From Rubrobacter sp. (GTDB taxonomy: Bacteria > Actinomycetota > Rubrobacteria > Rubrobacterales > Rubrobacteraceae): 19,709 nt of DNA. Shown one piece after another: positions 1 to 6,757 of this stretch; positions within the stretch are counted from its first letter, which is position 1, and every line of letters starts with the position of its first letter. The notes under the pieces are model-generated. The model did no database searches. It saw nothing but the letters and a program-made list of their open reading frames with translations, and had not been told where the DNA came from. The position numbers and the translations under genes are program-made. Location of the stretch: positions 1 through 19,709 of the forward strand of contig JACDDK010000004.1 of NCBI GenBank assembly GCA_013817025.1, read 5' to 3'.

Positions 1-1283
1 GGGCGCAGGAGCGCGTGACCGAGGAAGTACTGGCGGACATGCGCCTGGAGAAACCGATGCGCCGGCTGCTGCAGGGCGACGTCGGGAGCGGCAAAACGGT
101 GGTTGCGGTGGCGGCCTTGCTCTCGGCGGTCGAATCCGGCGGGCAGGGGGCGCTGATGGCTCCTACCGAAGTGCTGGCCGAGCAGCACTATCTCTCCATC
201 TCCGGGGCGCTTTCGGGGTTGCCGATGAGCGTGGTCTTGCTGACGGGGTCTCAGGGGGCGGTGGAGCGGCGGGAGGCGTTGGCGGCTGTGGCGAGTGGGG
301 CGGCGGACGTCGTGATCGGGACGCACGCCCTGATCCAGAAGGGCGTCGAGTTCCGCGATTTGTCGCTGGTCGTCGTGGACGAGCAGCACCGCTTCGGGGT
401 CGGTCAGCGTATGGTCTTCAGGGAGAAAGGCACCATTCCCGACACGCTCGTCATGACCGCCACGCCCATCCCGCGCACGCTGTCTCTCACGCTCTACGGC
501 GATCTGGAAGTTTCGATCATCGACGAGCTACCGCCGGGACGAAAGCCGGTCGAGACGAGCATCGTGGAGGTCGCGGAACGAGCCGAGGCTTACGAAGCGG
601 TGCGCAGCGAGTTGGAGGACGGTCGTCAGGCGTTCGTGATCTGCCCGCTGGTCGAGGAGTCCGAGGCGCTGGAGGACGTGCGGGCGGCGGAGGAGTTGTT
701 CGAGGAGTTGGAGTCGGAGGTCTATCCCGAGCGGCGCGTGGGGCTCTTGCACGGTCGGATGAAGGCCGACGAGAAACGGGCGGTGATGGCGGCGTTCCGG
801 GCCGGGGAGATCGAGGTGCTGGTGGCTACGGTCGTGGTGGAGGTCGGGGTGGACGTGCCGAACGCGAGCGCCATCGTGATCGAGGGCGCCGAGAGGTTTG
901 GGCTCTCGCAGCTTCATCAGCTTCGCGGGCGAGTCTGCCGGGGTTTGCATCCGCCGAAGTGCTTCCTGATCGGGTCTCCAAAGACCGATGATGCCCGCAG
1001 CCGCCTCGAAGCCCTCGTCGAACACCAGGACGGCTTCAAGCTCTCCGAGGTGGACCTGCGGATTCGCGGTGAAGGAACGCTCTTCGGGAGCCGCCAGAGC
1101 GGTATGCGCGATCTCAAGGTGGCGAGCCTCCTGCGCGACATCGAAGTGCTGGTGGAGGCGCGGCGCGAGGCCTTCGAGTTGGTCGCCGCCGACCCGACGC
1201 TCAAAAGAGCGGACCATCGGCCCTTGCGGCGTGAGATCCGGGAGCAACTCGGCGCGGACGTCGAGTGGCTGTTCCGGGAATGA
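1..1283 (+). CDS. recG: ATP-dependent DNA helicase RecG, C-terminal part (5' end outside window)
   Basis: RecG is a superfamily 2 helicase that reverses stalled replication forks and moves Holliday junctions. Only the helicase half is here. The frame is open to the left edge, so the GTG at 15 is not a real start; the residues before it (AQER) continue the family pattern. Visible motifs are Walker A GDVGSGKT (75-98), Walker B DEQH followed by RFG (378-389), motif III TATPIPRT (near 466), the TVVVEVGVDVPNA block of motif V (near 828) and motif VI QLRGRVCRG (918-944). Motif VI normally reads RVGRG; here the glycine codon is TGC, cysteine (936-938). The wedge and oligonucleotide-binding domains lie upstream of the window. 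The next gene starts 8 bases after the stop, which suggests cotranscription. Identity is firm from the RecG-type DEQHRFG and motif V/VI. Confidence 0.97.
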   Translation, partial: AQERVTEEVLADMRLEKPMRRLLQGDVGSGKTVVAVAALLSAVESGGQGALMAPTEVLAEQHYLSISGALSGLPMSVVLLTGSQGAVERREALAAVASGAADVVIGTHALIQKGVEFRDLSLVVVDEQHRFGVGQRMVFREKGTIPDTLVMTATPIPRTLSLTLYGDLEVSIIDELPPGRKPVETSIVEVAERAEAYEAVRSELEDGRQAFVICPLVEESEALEDVRAAEELFEELESEVYPERRVGLLHGRMKADEKRAVMAAFRAGEIEVLVATVVVEVGVDVPNASAIVIEGAERFGLSQLHQLRGRVCRGLHPPKCFLIGSPKTDDARSRLEALVEHQDGFKLSEVDLRIRGEGTLFGSRQSGMRDLKVASLLRDIEVLVEARREAFELVAADPTLKRADHRPLRREIREQLGADVEWLFRE

Positions 1284-1291
1284 GCTAGAGA

Positions 1292-2353
1292 GTGCGCATC
1301 ATAGCCGGTACCGCTCGCGGCGTGAAGCTCGCTGCCGTGCCGCCCGGCGTTCGGCCCACGACCGACCGCGTTCGCGAGAGCCTGTTCAATTCTTTGGGCC
1401 AGTTTTTCGACGGTGGGGCGGTGTTGGATCTGTACGCGGGGACGGGGGCTCTGGGGATAGAGGCTCTGAGCCGGGGGTGTGAGCGGGCGGTGTTTGTCGA
1501 AAAAGATGGTCGGGCGGTGGCCGCGATTCGGGACAACCTGCGGCGGACGGGGTTGGCCGAGAGAGCGGAAGTGTTGCGGATGGATGTGGAGCGTGGGTTG
1601 GGGAAGTTGGCCGGGGGCAGTCAACTATTCAATTTGATATTCTTGGACCCGCCATATAGAATCGCGCCCGCGCAGGTGGGGAATCTATTTTCGCGGTTGC
1701 GCTCGCGGCTCGTCCCGGATGGGAGGGTCGTATACGAGAGTGGCGATCCGCCACAACAGAGCACGCTAGAGTTGAAGGGAGTCAGCCGTCGTTACGGTAA
1801 GACGGTCATTACTTTTTTTGAGAGAACCGAGCTTACGATGAACGTAGCGGTGTGTCCCGGCAGCTTCGACCCGGTTACGGAAGGACACCTGGACATAATC
1901 CGGCGGGCGGCGACGCTCTTCGACCACGTCGTGGTCGCCGTCGGGGGGAACCCGCGCAAGCACCCCAAGCTCCCCGCCGCCGACCGGGCGCGGCTCATAG
2001 AGAAGGTAACCGTTGATTTGGACAACGTCTCGGTCGAGGTGATGAACGGGCTGCTGGTGGACTTCGCCCGCGATCAGGGCGCTCAGGTGGTTATAAAAGG
2101 CTTGCGGGCGGTCTCGGACTTCGAGTCCGAGTTCGAGCAGGCGCAACTCAACCGGACGTTGTATCCGGCGCTCGAAACGGTGTTTATCATGGCCGAGGCC
2201 AAGCATAGTTTCCTGTCGTCGAGCGCGGTGAGGGAGATCGCGTTGTTCGATGGCGAGGTGCGCGGGCTGGTGCCGGAGGGCATACTTGAGAGCGTGCGCG
2301 AAATATATTCGGGCGGACACGGTAAGATACAGACGAATAACGACAAAGGGTAG
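1292..2353 (+). CDS. rsmD-coaD: RsmD-CoaD fusion: 16S rRNA guanine-N2 methyltransferase joined to phosphopantetheine adenylyltransferase
   Basis: One uninterrupted 353-residue frame holds two enzymes. Residues 1-182 are RsmD, which methylates G966 of 16S rRNA. They show the N-terminal MRIIAGTARG, TDRVRESLFNSL, the S-adenosylmethionine loop VLDLYAGTGALG (44-55) and the catalytic DPPY (119-122). Residues 183-353 are CoaD, which makes dephospho-CoA from phosphopantetheine and ATP: PGSFDPVTEGH (T/HxGH nucleotidyl-transferase motif), KGLRAVSDFE and FLSSSAVRE. The GTG start at 1292 gives the usual RsmD N-terminus; the ribosome site is weak. The two genes are usually separate neighbours. Here no stop divides them, and a run of seven T (1813-1819) lies just before the joint. 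With six T the RsmD frame would end in a TGA overlapping the CoaD ATG, so an indel, slippage or a true fusion are all possible. The RsmD tail TFFER looks like a normal family end, which favours a true fusion. Confidence 0.88.
   Translation: MRIIAGTARGVKLAAVPPGVRPTTDRVRESLFNSLGQFFDGGAVLDLYAGTGALGIEALSRGCERAVFVEKDGRAVAAIRDNLRRTGLAERAEVLRMDVERGLGKLAGGSQLFNLIFLDPPYRIAPAQVGNLFSRLRSRLVPDGRVVYESGDPPQQSTLELKGVSRRYGKTVITFFERTELTMNVAVCPGSFDPVTEGHLDIIRRAATLFDHVVVAVGGNPRKHPKLPAADRARLIEKVTVDLDNVSVEVMNGLLVDFARDQGAQVVIKGLRAVSDFESEFEQAQLNRTLYPALETVFIMAEAKHSFLSSSAVREIALFDGEVRGLVPEGILESVREIYSGGHGKIQTNNDKG
1838..2353 (+). other. coaD: CoaD module of the fusion, with its own in-frame ATG
   Basis: The second half of the fusion equals a complete CoaD of 171 residues, a normal length for the free-standing enzyme. 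It begins at an in-frame ATG (1838) with the usual MNVAVCPGSFDPVT N-terminus. Independent internal initiation is therefore possible, although only a weak GAGAG stretch at about 1820 could serve as a ribosome site. CoaD acts as a hexamer in the cytosol and is the penultimate step of coenzyme A synthesis. The C-terminal tail after ESVREIYSGG is a short charged extension (HGKIQTNNDKG). If translation yields both the fusion and free CoaD, the hexamer could be mixed; this is inference. Confidence 0.75.
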
Positions 2354-2361
2354 GTAAGAGG

Positions 2362-2817
2362 ATGGATGTACTGGTACTCATAGACAGGTTGGAGGAGTTG
2401 GTGGAGGAAGCGCGTAGCTTCCCCGGCTTCGGCAACACGGCGATGGTCGACCGCGACGCGGCTTTCGACGTCATAGACCAGATGCGCCAGACCATCCCCG
2501 AGGAGCTAAAGCAGGCGCGTTGGATCGTCAAGGAGCGCCAAGCCATGCTCGACGAGGCCCGCAGCGAGTCCGACCGCATCATCCGGGGCGCCCAGGAGGA
2601 GGCCGAGAAGATCACCTCCGAGGAGGAAGTCCTCAAGCGCGCCGAGAAGCGCAGCGCCGAAATTATGGAGGACTCCCGCCGCCGCGAGCGCGAGATACGC
2701 CTCGGTGCCGAAGACTACGCCGACGAGGTCCTAGCCAACCTGGAGGACAATCTCGGGCGGCTGCTCGAAGCGGTCCAAAAAGGCCGCTCCAGGTTGCAAG
2801 GCGTCCAGGAAGAGTAA
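2362..2817 (+). CDS. SepIVA-like coiled-coil protein (DivIVA-related family)
   Basis: The 151-residue protein is highly charged. A short conserved head (LIDRLEELVEEARSFPG, then VDRDAAFDVIDQMRQTIPEE) is followed by a long coiled coil rich in E, K, R and A from about residue 50 to 145. From memory, the head and the block ending in DEARSESDRII resemble mycobacterial SepIVA (Rv2927c), a DivIVA-like protein involved in septation and cell-envelope synthesis. In M. tuberculosis that gene also sits next to a DUF177 gene and rnc. The present protein is much shorter than the roughly 245-residue mycobacterial form, with fewer coiled-coil heptads. There are no cysteines, signal peptide or membrane segment. 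The ATG at 2362 has an AGGTAAGAGG ribosome site just upstream and lies 8 bases after the fusion gene. A general DivIVA or ATP-synthase-b-like annotation is the alternative. Confidence 0.75.
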   Translation: MDVLVLIDRLEELVEEARSFPGFGNTAMVDRDAAFDVIDQMRQTIPEELKQARWIVKERQAMLDEARSESDRIIRGAQEEAEKITSEEEVLKRAEKRSAEIMEDSRRREREIRLGAEDYADEVLANLEDNLGRLLEAVQKGRSRLQGVQEE

Positions 2818-2820
2818 AAT
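2794..2820 (+). promoter_or_regulatory. Candidate promoter, -10 TAAAAT overlapping the stop codon before the DUF177 gene
   Basis: TAAAAT (2815-2820, five of six consensus bases) includes the TAA stop of the SepIVA-like gene. It ends six bases before the ATG at 2827. A TTGCAA (2794-2799, four of six) lies 15 bases upstream, a short spacer. Transcription would start at or next to the A of the ATG, giving a leaderless message. The candidate rests on motif match alone. Confidence 0.35.
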
Positions 2821-2826
2821 AGCCGC

Positions 2827-3282
2827 ATGAAGAAGATCCCCTTGCGGCGTTCTGGTGCCGAGGTCGGGGACCGGCACGAACTCTCTGCGAGCTTCGACGT
2901 CGAGCCCTTCGAACTCTACGGACGTCAACACGAAACAGAGAACGCTAGAGCCGACATCGTCGTGACAAAGGTCTCCGAAGGTTTGCATCTGGACCTCAAT
3001 TTCGTCGTCAAACTTTGGACGACGTGCGATCGGACGCTGGAACCAACGGCGCTCGACCTCGAGTTCGGAGATTCGGAGTTGCTTACCGGCCCGGACGACA
3101 CGGATCTTTCCGTTGAGGAATGGGAGCTGGACGTACGGGACTACGCGGTGCGGGCGCTGATGAGCGAGGTGCCGATGCAGGTGTTCAGCCCCGGTAGCCA
3201 ACCGGTGCGCCCGGAGGCCGGGGAAGAGGAGATAGACCCGCGTTGGCGGGGGCTCGACGGGCTGTTCGCCTCGGGCTTTTGA
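2827..3282 (+). CDS. DUF177 (YceD-family) protein lacking the C-terminal cysteine cluster
   Basis: This 151-residue protein is encoded directly before rpmF, the near-universal position of DUF177/YceD genes. The family is linked to 23S rRNA and large-subunit assembly in plants and bacteria. Family marks are the central TTCDRTLEP (CxRxL block), a strongly acidic second half, and the C-terminal DPRWRGLDGL (the conserved DPR-W/F-xxL). In most members the stretch before DPR carries a C-x-C-x2-C-like cluster within a GxCxxCG context. Here it reads MQVFSPGSQPVRPEAGEEEI with no cysteine, so a metal site is unlikely. The start at 2827 has no close Shine-Dalgarno sequence; AGGA lies about 16 bases upstream. 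Family assignment is good from the DPR motif and location; molecular function is not visible in the sequence. Confidence 0.8.
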   Translation: MKKIPLRRSGAEVGDRHELSASFDVEPFELYGRQHETENARADIVVTKVSEGLHLDLNFVVKLWTTCDRTLEPTALDLEFGDSELLTGPDDTDLSVEEWELDVRDYAVRALMSEVPMQVFSPGSQPVRPEAGEEEIDPRWRGLDGLFASGF

Positions 3283-3302
3283 TAGTACAACGAACGATTT
3301 AC

Positions 3303-3309
3303 AGGAGGT
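3303..3309 (+). promoter_or_regulatory. Strong ribosome binding site of rpmF
   Basis: AGGAGGT is a full match to the anti-Shine-Dalgarno end of 16S rRNA, seven bases before the ATG at 3317. It is one of the strongest sites in the window and fits a highly expressed ribosomal protein. Confidence 0.85.
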
Positions 3310-3316
3310 AACAGAC

Positions 3317-3502
3317 ATGGCCGTACCGAAGAAGAAGACCTCACAGGCCCGCCGCGACCAGCGCCGGGCGCACCACGCGATGAAGAGCCTCAACCTGATG
3401 GCTTGCCCGAACTGTGGCTCACCGCGCCGCCCACACCGGGTCTGCCCGACCTGCGGAAACTACAAGGGCCGTACCGTAGTCGCCGTGGAAGCCACCGAAT
3501 AA
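3317..3502 (+). CDS. rpmF: 50S ribosomal protein bL32
   Basis: This 61-residue basic protein begins MAVPKKKTSQARRDQRRAHH, the standard bL32 N-terminus. It has a zinc-ribbon pattern of Cys30, Cys33, Cys43 and Cys46 (CPNCG and CPTCG), so it is the zinc-binding (C+) form. It binds 23S rRNA near the peptidyl-transferase exit side of the large subunit. Its position between DUF177 and plsX is the classical yceD-rpmF-plsX arrangement, which ties ribosome supply to lipid synthesis. The stop is followed by 16 bases and then the plsX start. Confidence 0.98.
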   Translation: MAVPKKKTSQARRDQRRAHHAMKSLNLMACPNCGSPRRPHRVCPTCGNYKGRTVVAVEATE

Positions 3503-3518
3503 CGGGACCTGGTTCTTC

Positions 3519-4526
3519 TTGAAGATCGCGGTCGACGCCCTCGGTGGAGACCACGCCCCCCATGAAATAATCGCCGGAACCCTCGAAGCCGCCCGTACCC
3601 TGCCGCAAGACGAATTCTTGCTGGTCGGCGACCGGGCATCGCTCGAAAGCGTCCTCGGTCCCGAACCGCCACCCAACGTCTCGGTGCGTGAGGCGGACGG
3701 CGTTATCAGCATGACCGAAGACCCCGCCGCCGCGCTGCGAGCGCGTCCGAGATCTAGCGTGAGCGTCGCGGCGCAGACTGTCAGGGACGGCGAGGCCGAT
3801 GCATTTTTCTCCGCTGGAAACACGGGTGCGACGGTGGCGGCGGCGTTGTTGCGGGTTGGGCGCGTAAAGGGTTGTCGTAGGCCGGGTATTGCCACGGTGT
3901 TGCCGTTTACGTCCCCGGTGTTGCTCGTGGATGCGGGGGCGACGGTGCATTGCAGGCCGCACGACCTGTTGAATTTCGCTATTCTAGGGAGCGTGTTCGC
4001 ACGCAAATACTTCGGGTTGAAGGATGCGCGCGTTGGTTTGATCAACGTCGGCGAAGAGCCTGGCAAGGGGAACGACCTGACTAAACAATCTCACCAGCTC
4101 CTCCGGGAACAAGCCGGAATATCCTTCGTCGGCAACGTCGAAGGCCGCGACGTAGGGACGGGCGCCGCCGATGTGCTGGTCACGGACGGTTTTACCGGCA
4201 ACGTCGTCCTCAAGACCGCCGAGGGCGTGGCGCGTGAAGTGCTTCAGATGGTCCGCACCGCCATGACCGGCGGTGCCCTCGACAAGCTCGCCGCCGCCCG
4301 GCTGCGCCCACGACTGGTAGAAGTTAGAGATCAAGTCGACCCCGAGAACTACGGCGGGTCCTTCCTGCTCGGCGTGCGCGGCTCGGTTGTCATAGGCCAC
4401 GGCGACTCGCGGGCTCGCGGCGTGAGGAATGCCCTGATCGGCATCTCCAAGACCGGCGCGGGGCTCCCGGAGGAACTGGAAACCGCTCTCTCCGGCGTCG
4501 CCACGCCTGTCGGGGACGTCAATTGA
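3519..4526 (+). CDS. plsX: Phosphate acyltransferase PlsX
   Basis: PlsX turns acyl-ACP and phosphate into acyl-phosphate, the donor for PlsY in phosphatidic acid synthesis. It is a peripheral membrane enzyme. The 335-residue length is normal. Signatures are MKIAVDALGGDHAPHEII at the N-terminus, ISMTEDPAAALRARPRSSV, DAFFSAGNTGATVAAALL, RPGIATVLP, the middle GLINVGEEPGKGN and DGFTGNVVLKTAEG. The start is TTG at 3519, chosen because it gives the standard MKIAVDA beginning; the ribosome site is weak (GGGA). The stop overlaps the fabH TTG start by four bases (TTGA, 4523-4526), so translation is probably coupled. Codons are G/T-ending around 3830-3960 and C-ending later, a change also seen in neighbouring genes. 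Confidence 0.97.
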   Translation: MKIAVDALGGDHAPHEIIAGTLEAARTLPQDEFLLVGDRASLESVLGPEPPPNVSVREADGVISMTEDPAAALRARPRSSVSVAAQTVRDGEADAFFSAGNTGATVAAALLRVGRVKGCRRPGIATVLPFTSPVLLVDAGATVHCRPHDLLNFAILGSVFARKYFGLKDARVGLINVGEEPGKGNDLTKQSHQLLREQAGISFVGNVEGRDVGTGAADVLVTDGFTGNVVLKTAEGVAREVLQMVRTAMTGGALDKLAAARLRPRLVEVRDQVDPENYGGSFLLGVRGSVVIGHGDSRARGVRNALIGISKTGAGLPEELETALSGVATPVGDVN

Positions 4527-5470
4527 GCGGGCCGGCGGTCGGGAAGATCTCGGGCGTCGGACGCGCCCTCGGGGGCCGGATCGTAACCAACCACGATCTG
4601 TCCGAAAGCCTCGACACGACTCACGACTGGGTCGTCGAACGCACCGGCATCGAGGAGCGTCACTTCGTCGCCGACGGAGAGAATTGCGTCACCCTCGCCA
4701 TCGACGCCGCCAAAGCCGCCCTCGAACACGCGGGCATTACGGGCGAATCCATAGACCTCATCGTCTGCGCCACCTCCACATCCCCGGAGTCCATGCCCTC
4801 CGTAGCCTGCCTGGTAGGCGAAGCCATAAACGCCCCTGGCGTAGGCGCGATGGACGTAGCCGCCGCGTGCGCCGGGTATACCTACGCCGCCTCGGTCGCA
4901 AGCTCCATGCTCGGCAGCGGCATCGCCAACCGCGTCCTGCTCATCGGCGCCGACGCCATGACCGACATAGTCGACCCCAACGACCGTGCCACCGCCGTCC
5001 TCTTCGCCGACGGCGCGGGCGCGGTGGTCCTGGAACGCGGCGACGGCGAGTCCGGCTTCGTGGACCATTTGCTCGGCGCGGATGGCCGCATGGCGCCCTA
5101 TGGCCGCGCCGGACACCCCGCCGAAGAACAGAAACTCTCCCAGAACGGTCGCGAAGTCTTCAAGTTCGCCGTAAAGGTATTCCCGGAGATGGTCGAAAAA
5201 CTCGTCGCAAGAAACGGCATCAGCCTCGACGACGTGCAGTACATCATTCCGCATCAAGCAAATGCCCGCATAATACAGGCAGCGGCGAGGAAATTGGCGG
5301 TGCCGCAGGGGTGTATCGTGACGAACGTGGGGCGGTATGGGAACACGTCGGCGGGGAGCATCCCGATCTCCTACCCGGACATCTACGATGACTTCGAGCC
5401 GGGCAGGTACATCATCACGGTGGGCTTCGGTTTCGGCCTGACGTGGGCGGCGAACCTGTACAGGATTTAG
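4523..5470 (+). CDS. fabH: 3-oxoacyl-ACP synthase III (FabH)
   Basis: FabH starts fatty acid synthesis by condensing an acyl-CoA primer with malonyl-ACP. The 315-residue protein has the complete triad: Cys116 in AAACAGYTYA, His244 in IPHQANARI and Asn274 in RYGNTSAGSIPI. His244 and Asn274 carry the same numbers as in E. coli. The primer choice (acetyl or branched) cannot be read from sequence. The start is a TTG overlapping the plsX stop; MSGPAVGKISGVGRALGG leads into the usual first strand. The only candidate ribosome site is GGGGA about 6 bases upstream. The next gene, fabD, starts 13 bases after the TAG with a good GGGGAGGAG site. Codon third positions are strongly C-rich to about 5260 and then G-rich to the end. 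Confidence 0.97.
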   Translation: MSGPAVGKISGVGRALGGRIVTNHDLSESLDTTHDWVVERTGIEERHFVADGENCVTLAIDAAKAALEHAGITGESIDLIVCATSTSPESMPSVACLVGEAINAPGVGAMDVAAACAGYTYAASVASSMLGSGIANRVLLIGADAMTDIVDPNDRATAVLFADGAGAVVLERGDGESGFVDHLLGADGRMAPYGRAGHPAEEQKLSQNGREVFKFAVKVFPEMVEKLVARNGISLDDVQYIIPHQANARIIQAAARKLAVPQGCIVTNVGRYGNTSAGSIPISYPDIYDDFEPGRYIITVGFGFGLTWAANLYRI

Positions 5471-5483
5471 GGGAGGAGACGGC

Positions 5484-6311
5484 GTGGAAATTCGTAGAGC
5501 GGTGGTCTTCCCCGGTCAGGGCAGCGCCGGTGGCGCAATATCCGGTGAGGTCGCGGAGGCGGTGCGGAGACAAGTCGGTGACGGAGAAGTGCCGTATCAA
5601 CTCTCGGTCTTCGCGAGCTCCGTGGGATTGTTGGGCGAGTTGCTGGAACGCGGTGTGACGCCGGACGTGGTCGCCGGGCATTCGCTCGGAGAGTACGCGG
5701 CGGCGCACGCGGCGGGGAGCGTTGGGTTGGAAGAGGCGGTGCGGTTGGTGGCGGAGCGGGATCGCCTGATGAACGAGGCCGCCGGACGCAACGCGGGTGG
5801 GATGATGGCCCTGATCGGGGCCGACCCGCGAGAGGTCTCCGTAGCCGTCGAAAACTTCCTGGAAGAGGACGGCATAGTCGTAGCCGCGAACTTCAACACC
5901 CCACGCCAGACCGTCATATCCGGCGAGCCATCGGCGCTCGAAGCGGTGGCGGAGCGTGTCGGAGGCCGGAAGGTAAAGCTCCAAGTCGCGGGGGCGTTTC
6001 ATTCACCGCTGATGCTGGAGGCGTCGTTGGATATGGAGCGGCTTTTGGACGAGATGGAGTTTCGGGACCCGGAGATACCGATGGTTTCGGCGACGGACGG
6101 GGCGGTGCTGGCGAAGTCGGACGACGTACGGTTGGCACTGCGGGAGCAGATGCTCTCGCCGGTGCGGTGGGTCGCCGTGATCGAGCGTTTTTTGGACCTC
6201 GGGGTCGAGGAGATCGTAGAGGCGGGCGCGGATGGCACCCTCACGCGAATGCTCCGGGACTTCAAGGAGGAGCGTCTGACGGGCCGGGCCGCGAAGGAGG
6301 TGCTCGGGTGA
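5484..6311 (+). CDS. fabD: Malonyl-CoA:ACP transacylase (FabD), compact N-terminal part
   Basis: FabD loads malonyl groups on ACP for chain extension. The nucleophile is Ser67 in GHSLGEYAA and the catalytic His is His173 in AFHSPLM; the oxyanion motif FPGQGS is at 9-14. The protein has 275 residues where about 305-315 is usual. The missing part lies between GQGS and the YQLSVFASSV helix: about 24 residues here against about 50 in E. coli, so the LxxTxxTQPA region is largely gone. The ferredoxin-like small domain (about 115-185) is present. The GTG start at 5484 is set by the GGGGAGGAG ribosome site at 5470-5478. The stop overlaps the fabZ start (GTGA, 6308-6311). Function seems intact; the deletion looks like a family variant and not a broken gene. 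Confidence 0.95.
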   Translation: MEIRRAVVFPGQGSAGGAISGEVAEAVRRQVGDGEVPYQLSVFASSVGLLGELLERGVTPDVVAGHSLGEYAAAHAAGSVGLEEAVRLVAERDRLMNEAAGRNAGGMMALIGADPREVSVAVENFLEEDGIVVAANFNTPRQTVISGEPSALEAVAERVGGRKVKLQVAGAFHSPLMLEASLDMERLLDEMEFRDPEIPMVSATDGAVLAKSDDVRLALREQMLSPVRWVAVIERFLDLGVEEIVEAGADGTLTRMLRDFKEERLTGRAAKEVLG

Positions 6312-6757
6312 AGTTGCCGCTCGGGGCGGTCGAGATCCGGGCGCTTATACCGCACCGTTATCCGTTCTTGCTGGTGGACCGCGTGGATGAGTTGGAGCCG
6401 GGGGTCAGGGCGGTCGGCATAAAAAACGTCACGCAGAACGAGCCGTTCTTCGAGGGGCATTTCCCGGAGTACCCGGTAATGCCCGGGGTTTTGATCGTCG
6501 AGGCAATGGCGCAGGTCGGGGCGGTTGGTGTGATGGCTGTGGAGGCGTATCGTCAGAAACTCGCGCTCTTCGCCGGGATAGACGGGGTGAGGTTCCGGCG
6601 GCAGGTGGTGCCGGGCGACGTGTTGAGAATGGAGGTCGAGATCTCACGTCTAAAAGGTCAGATCGGTCGTGGCAAGGGCCGGGCGACGGTGGACGGCCAG
6701 CGCGTGTGCGAAGCTGATCTGATGTTCGCGTTCGCCGAGAAGGAGCAGGCCGAATGA
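6308..6757 (+). CDS. fabZ: 3-hydroxyacyl-ACP dehydratase FabZ
   Basis: FabZ removes water from 3-hydroxyacyl-ACP in each elongation round. The 149-residue hot-dog protein has the helix motif FFEGHFPEYPVMPGVLIVEAMAQ with catalytic His51 and Glu65, plus the N-terminal IPHRYPFLLVDRV. The frame is open further upstream, but the GTG at 6308 is chosen because it gives the family N-terminus, overlaps the fabD stop (GTGA) and has GGAGGTG 6 bases before it. The last codon and stop overlap the fabG ATG (ATGA, 6754-6757). A fabZ between fabD and fabG is not the E. coli order (where it is with lpxA) and makes this cluster hold three of the four steps of the elongation cycle. Confidence 0.96.
   Translation: MKLPLGAVEIRALIPHRYPFLLVDRVDELEPGVRAVGIKNVTQNEPFFEGHFPEYPVMPGVLIVEAMAQVGAVGVMAVEAYRQKLALFAGIDGVRFRRQVVPGDVLRMEVEISRLKGQIGRGKGRATVDGQRVCEADLMFAFAEKEQAE

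Noticed and set aside
4349..5257. Minus-strand open frame of 302 codons rich in Gly, Ala and Val
   Set aside because: It mirrors fabH codons in a C-ending block; high G+C produces long antisense frames. No recognisable domain.
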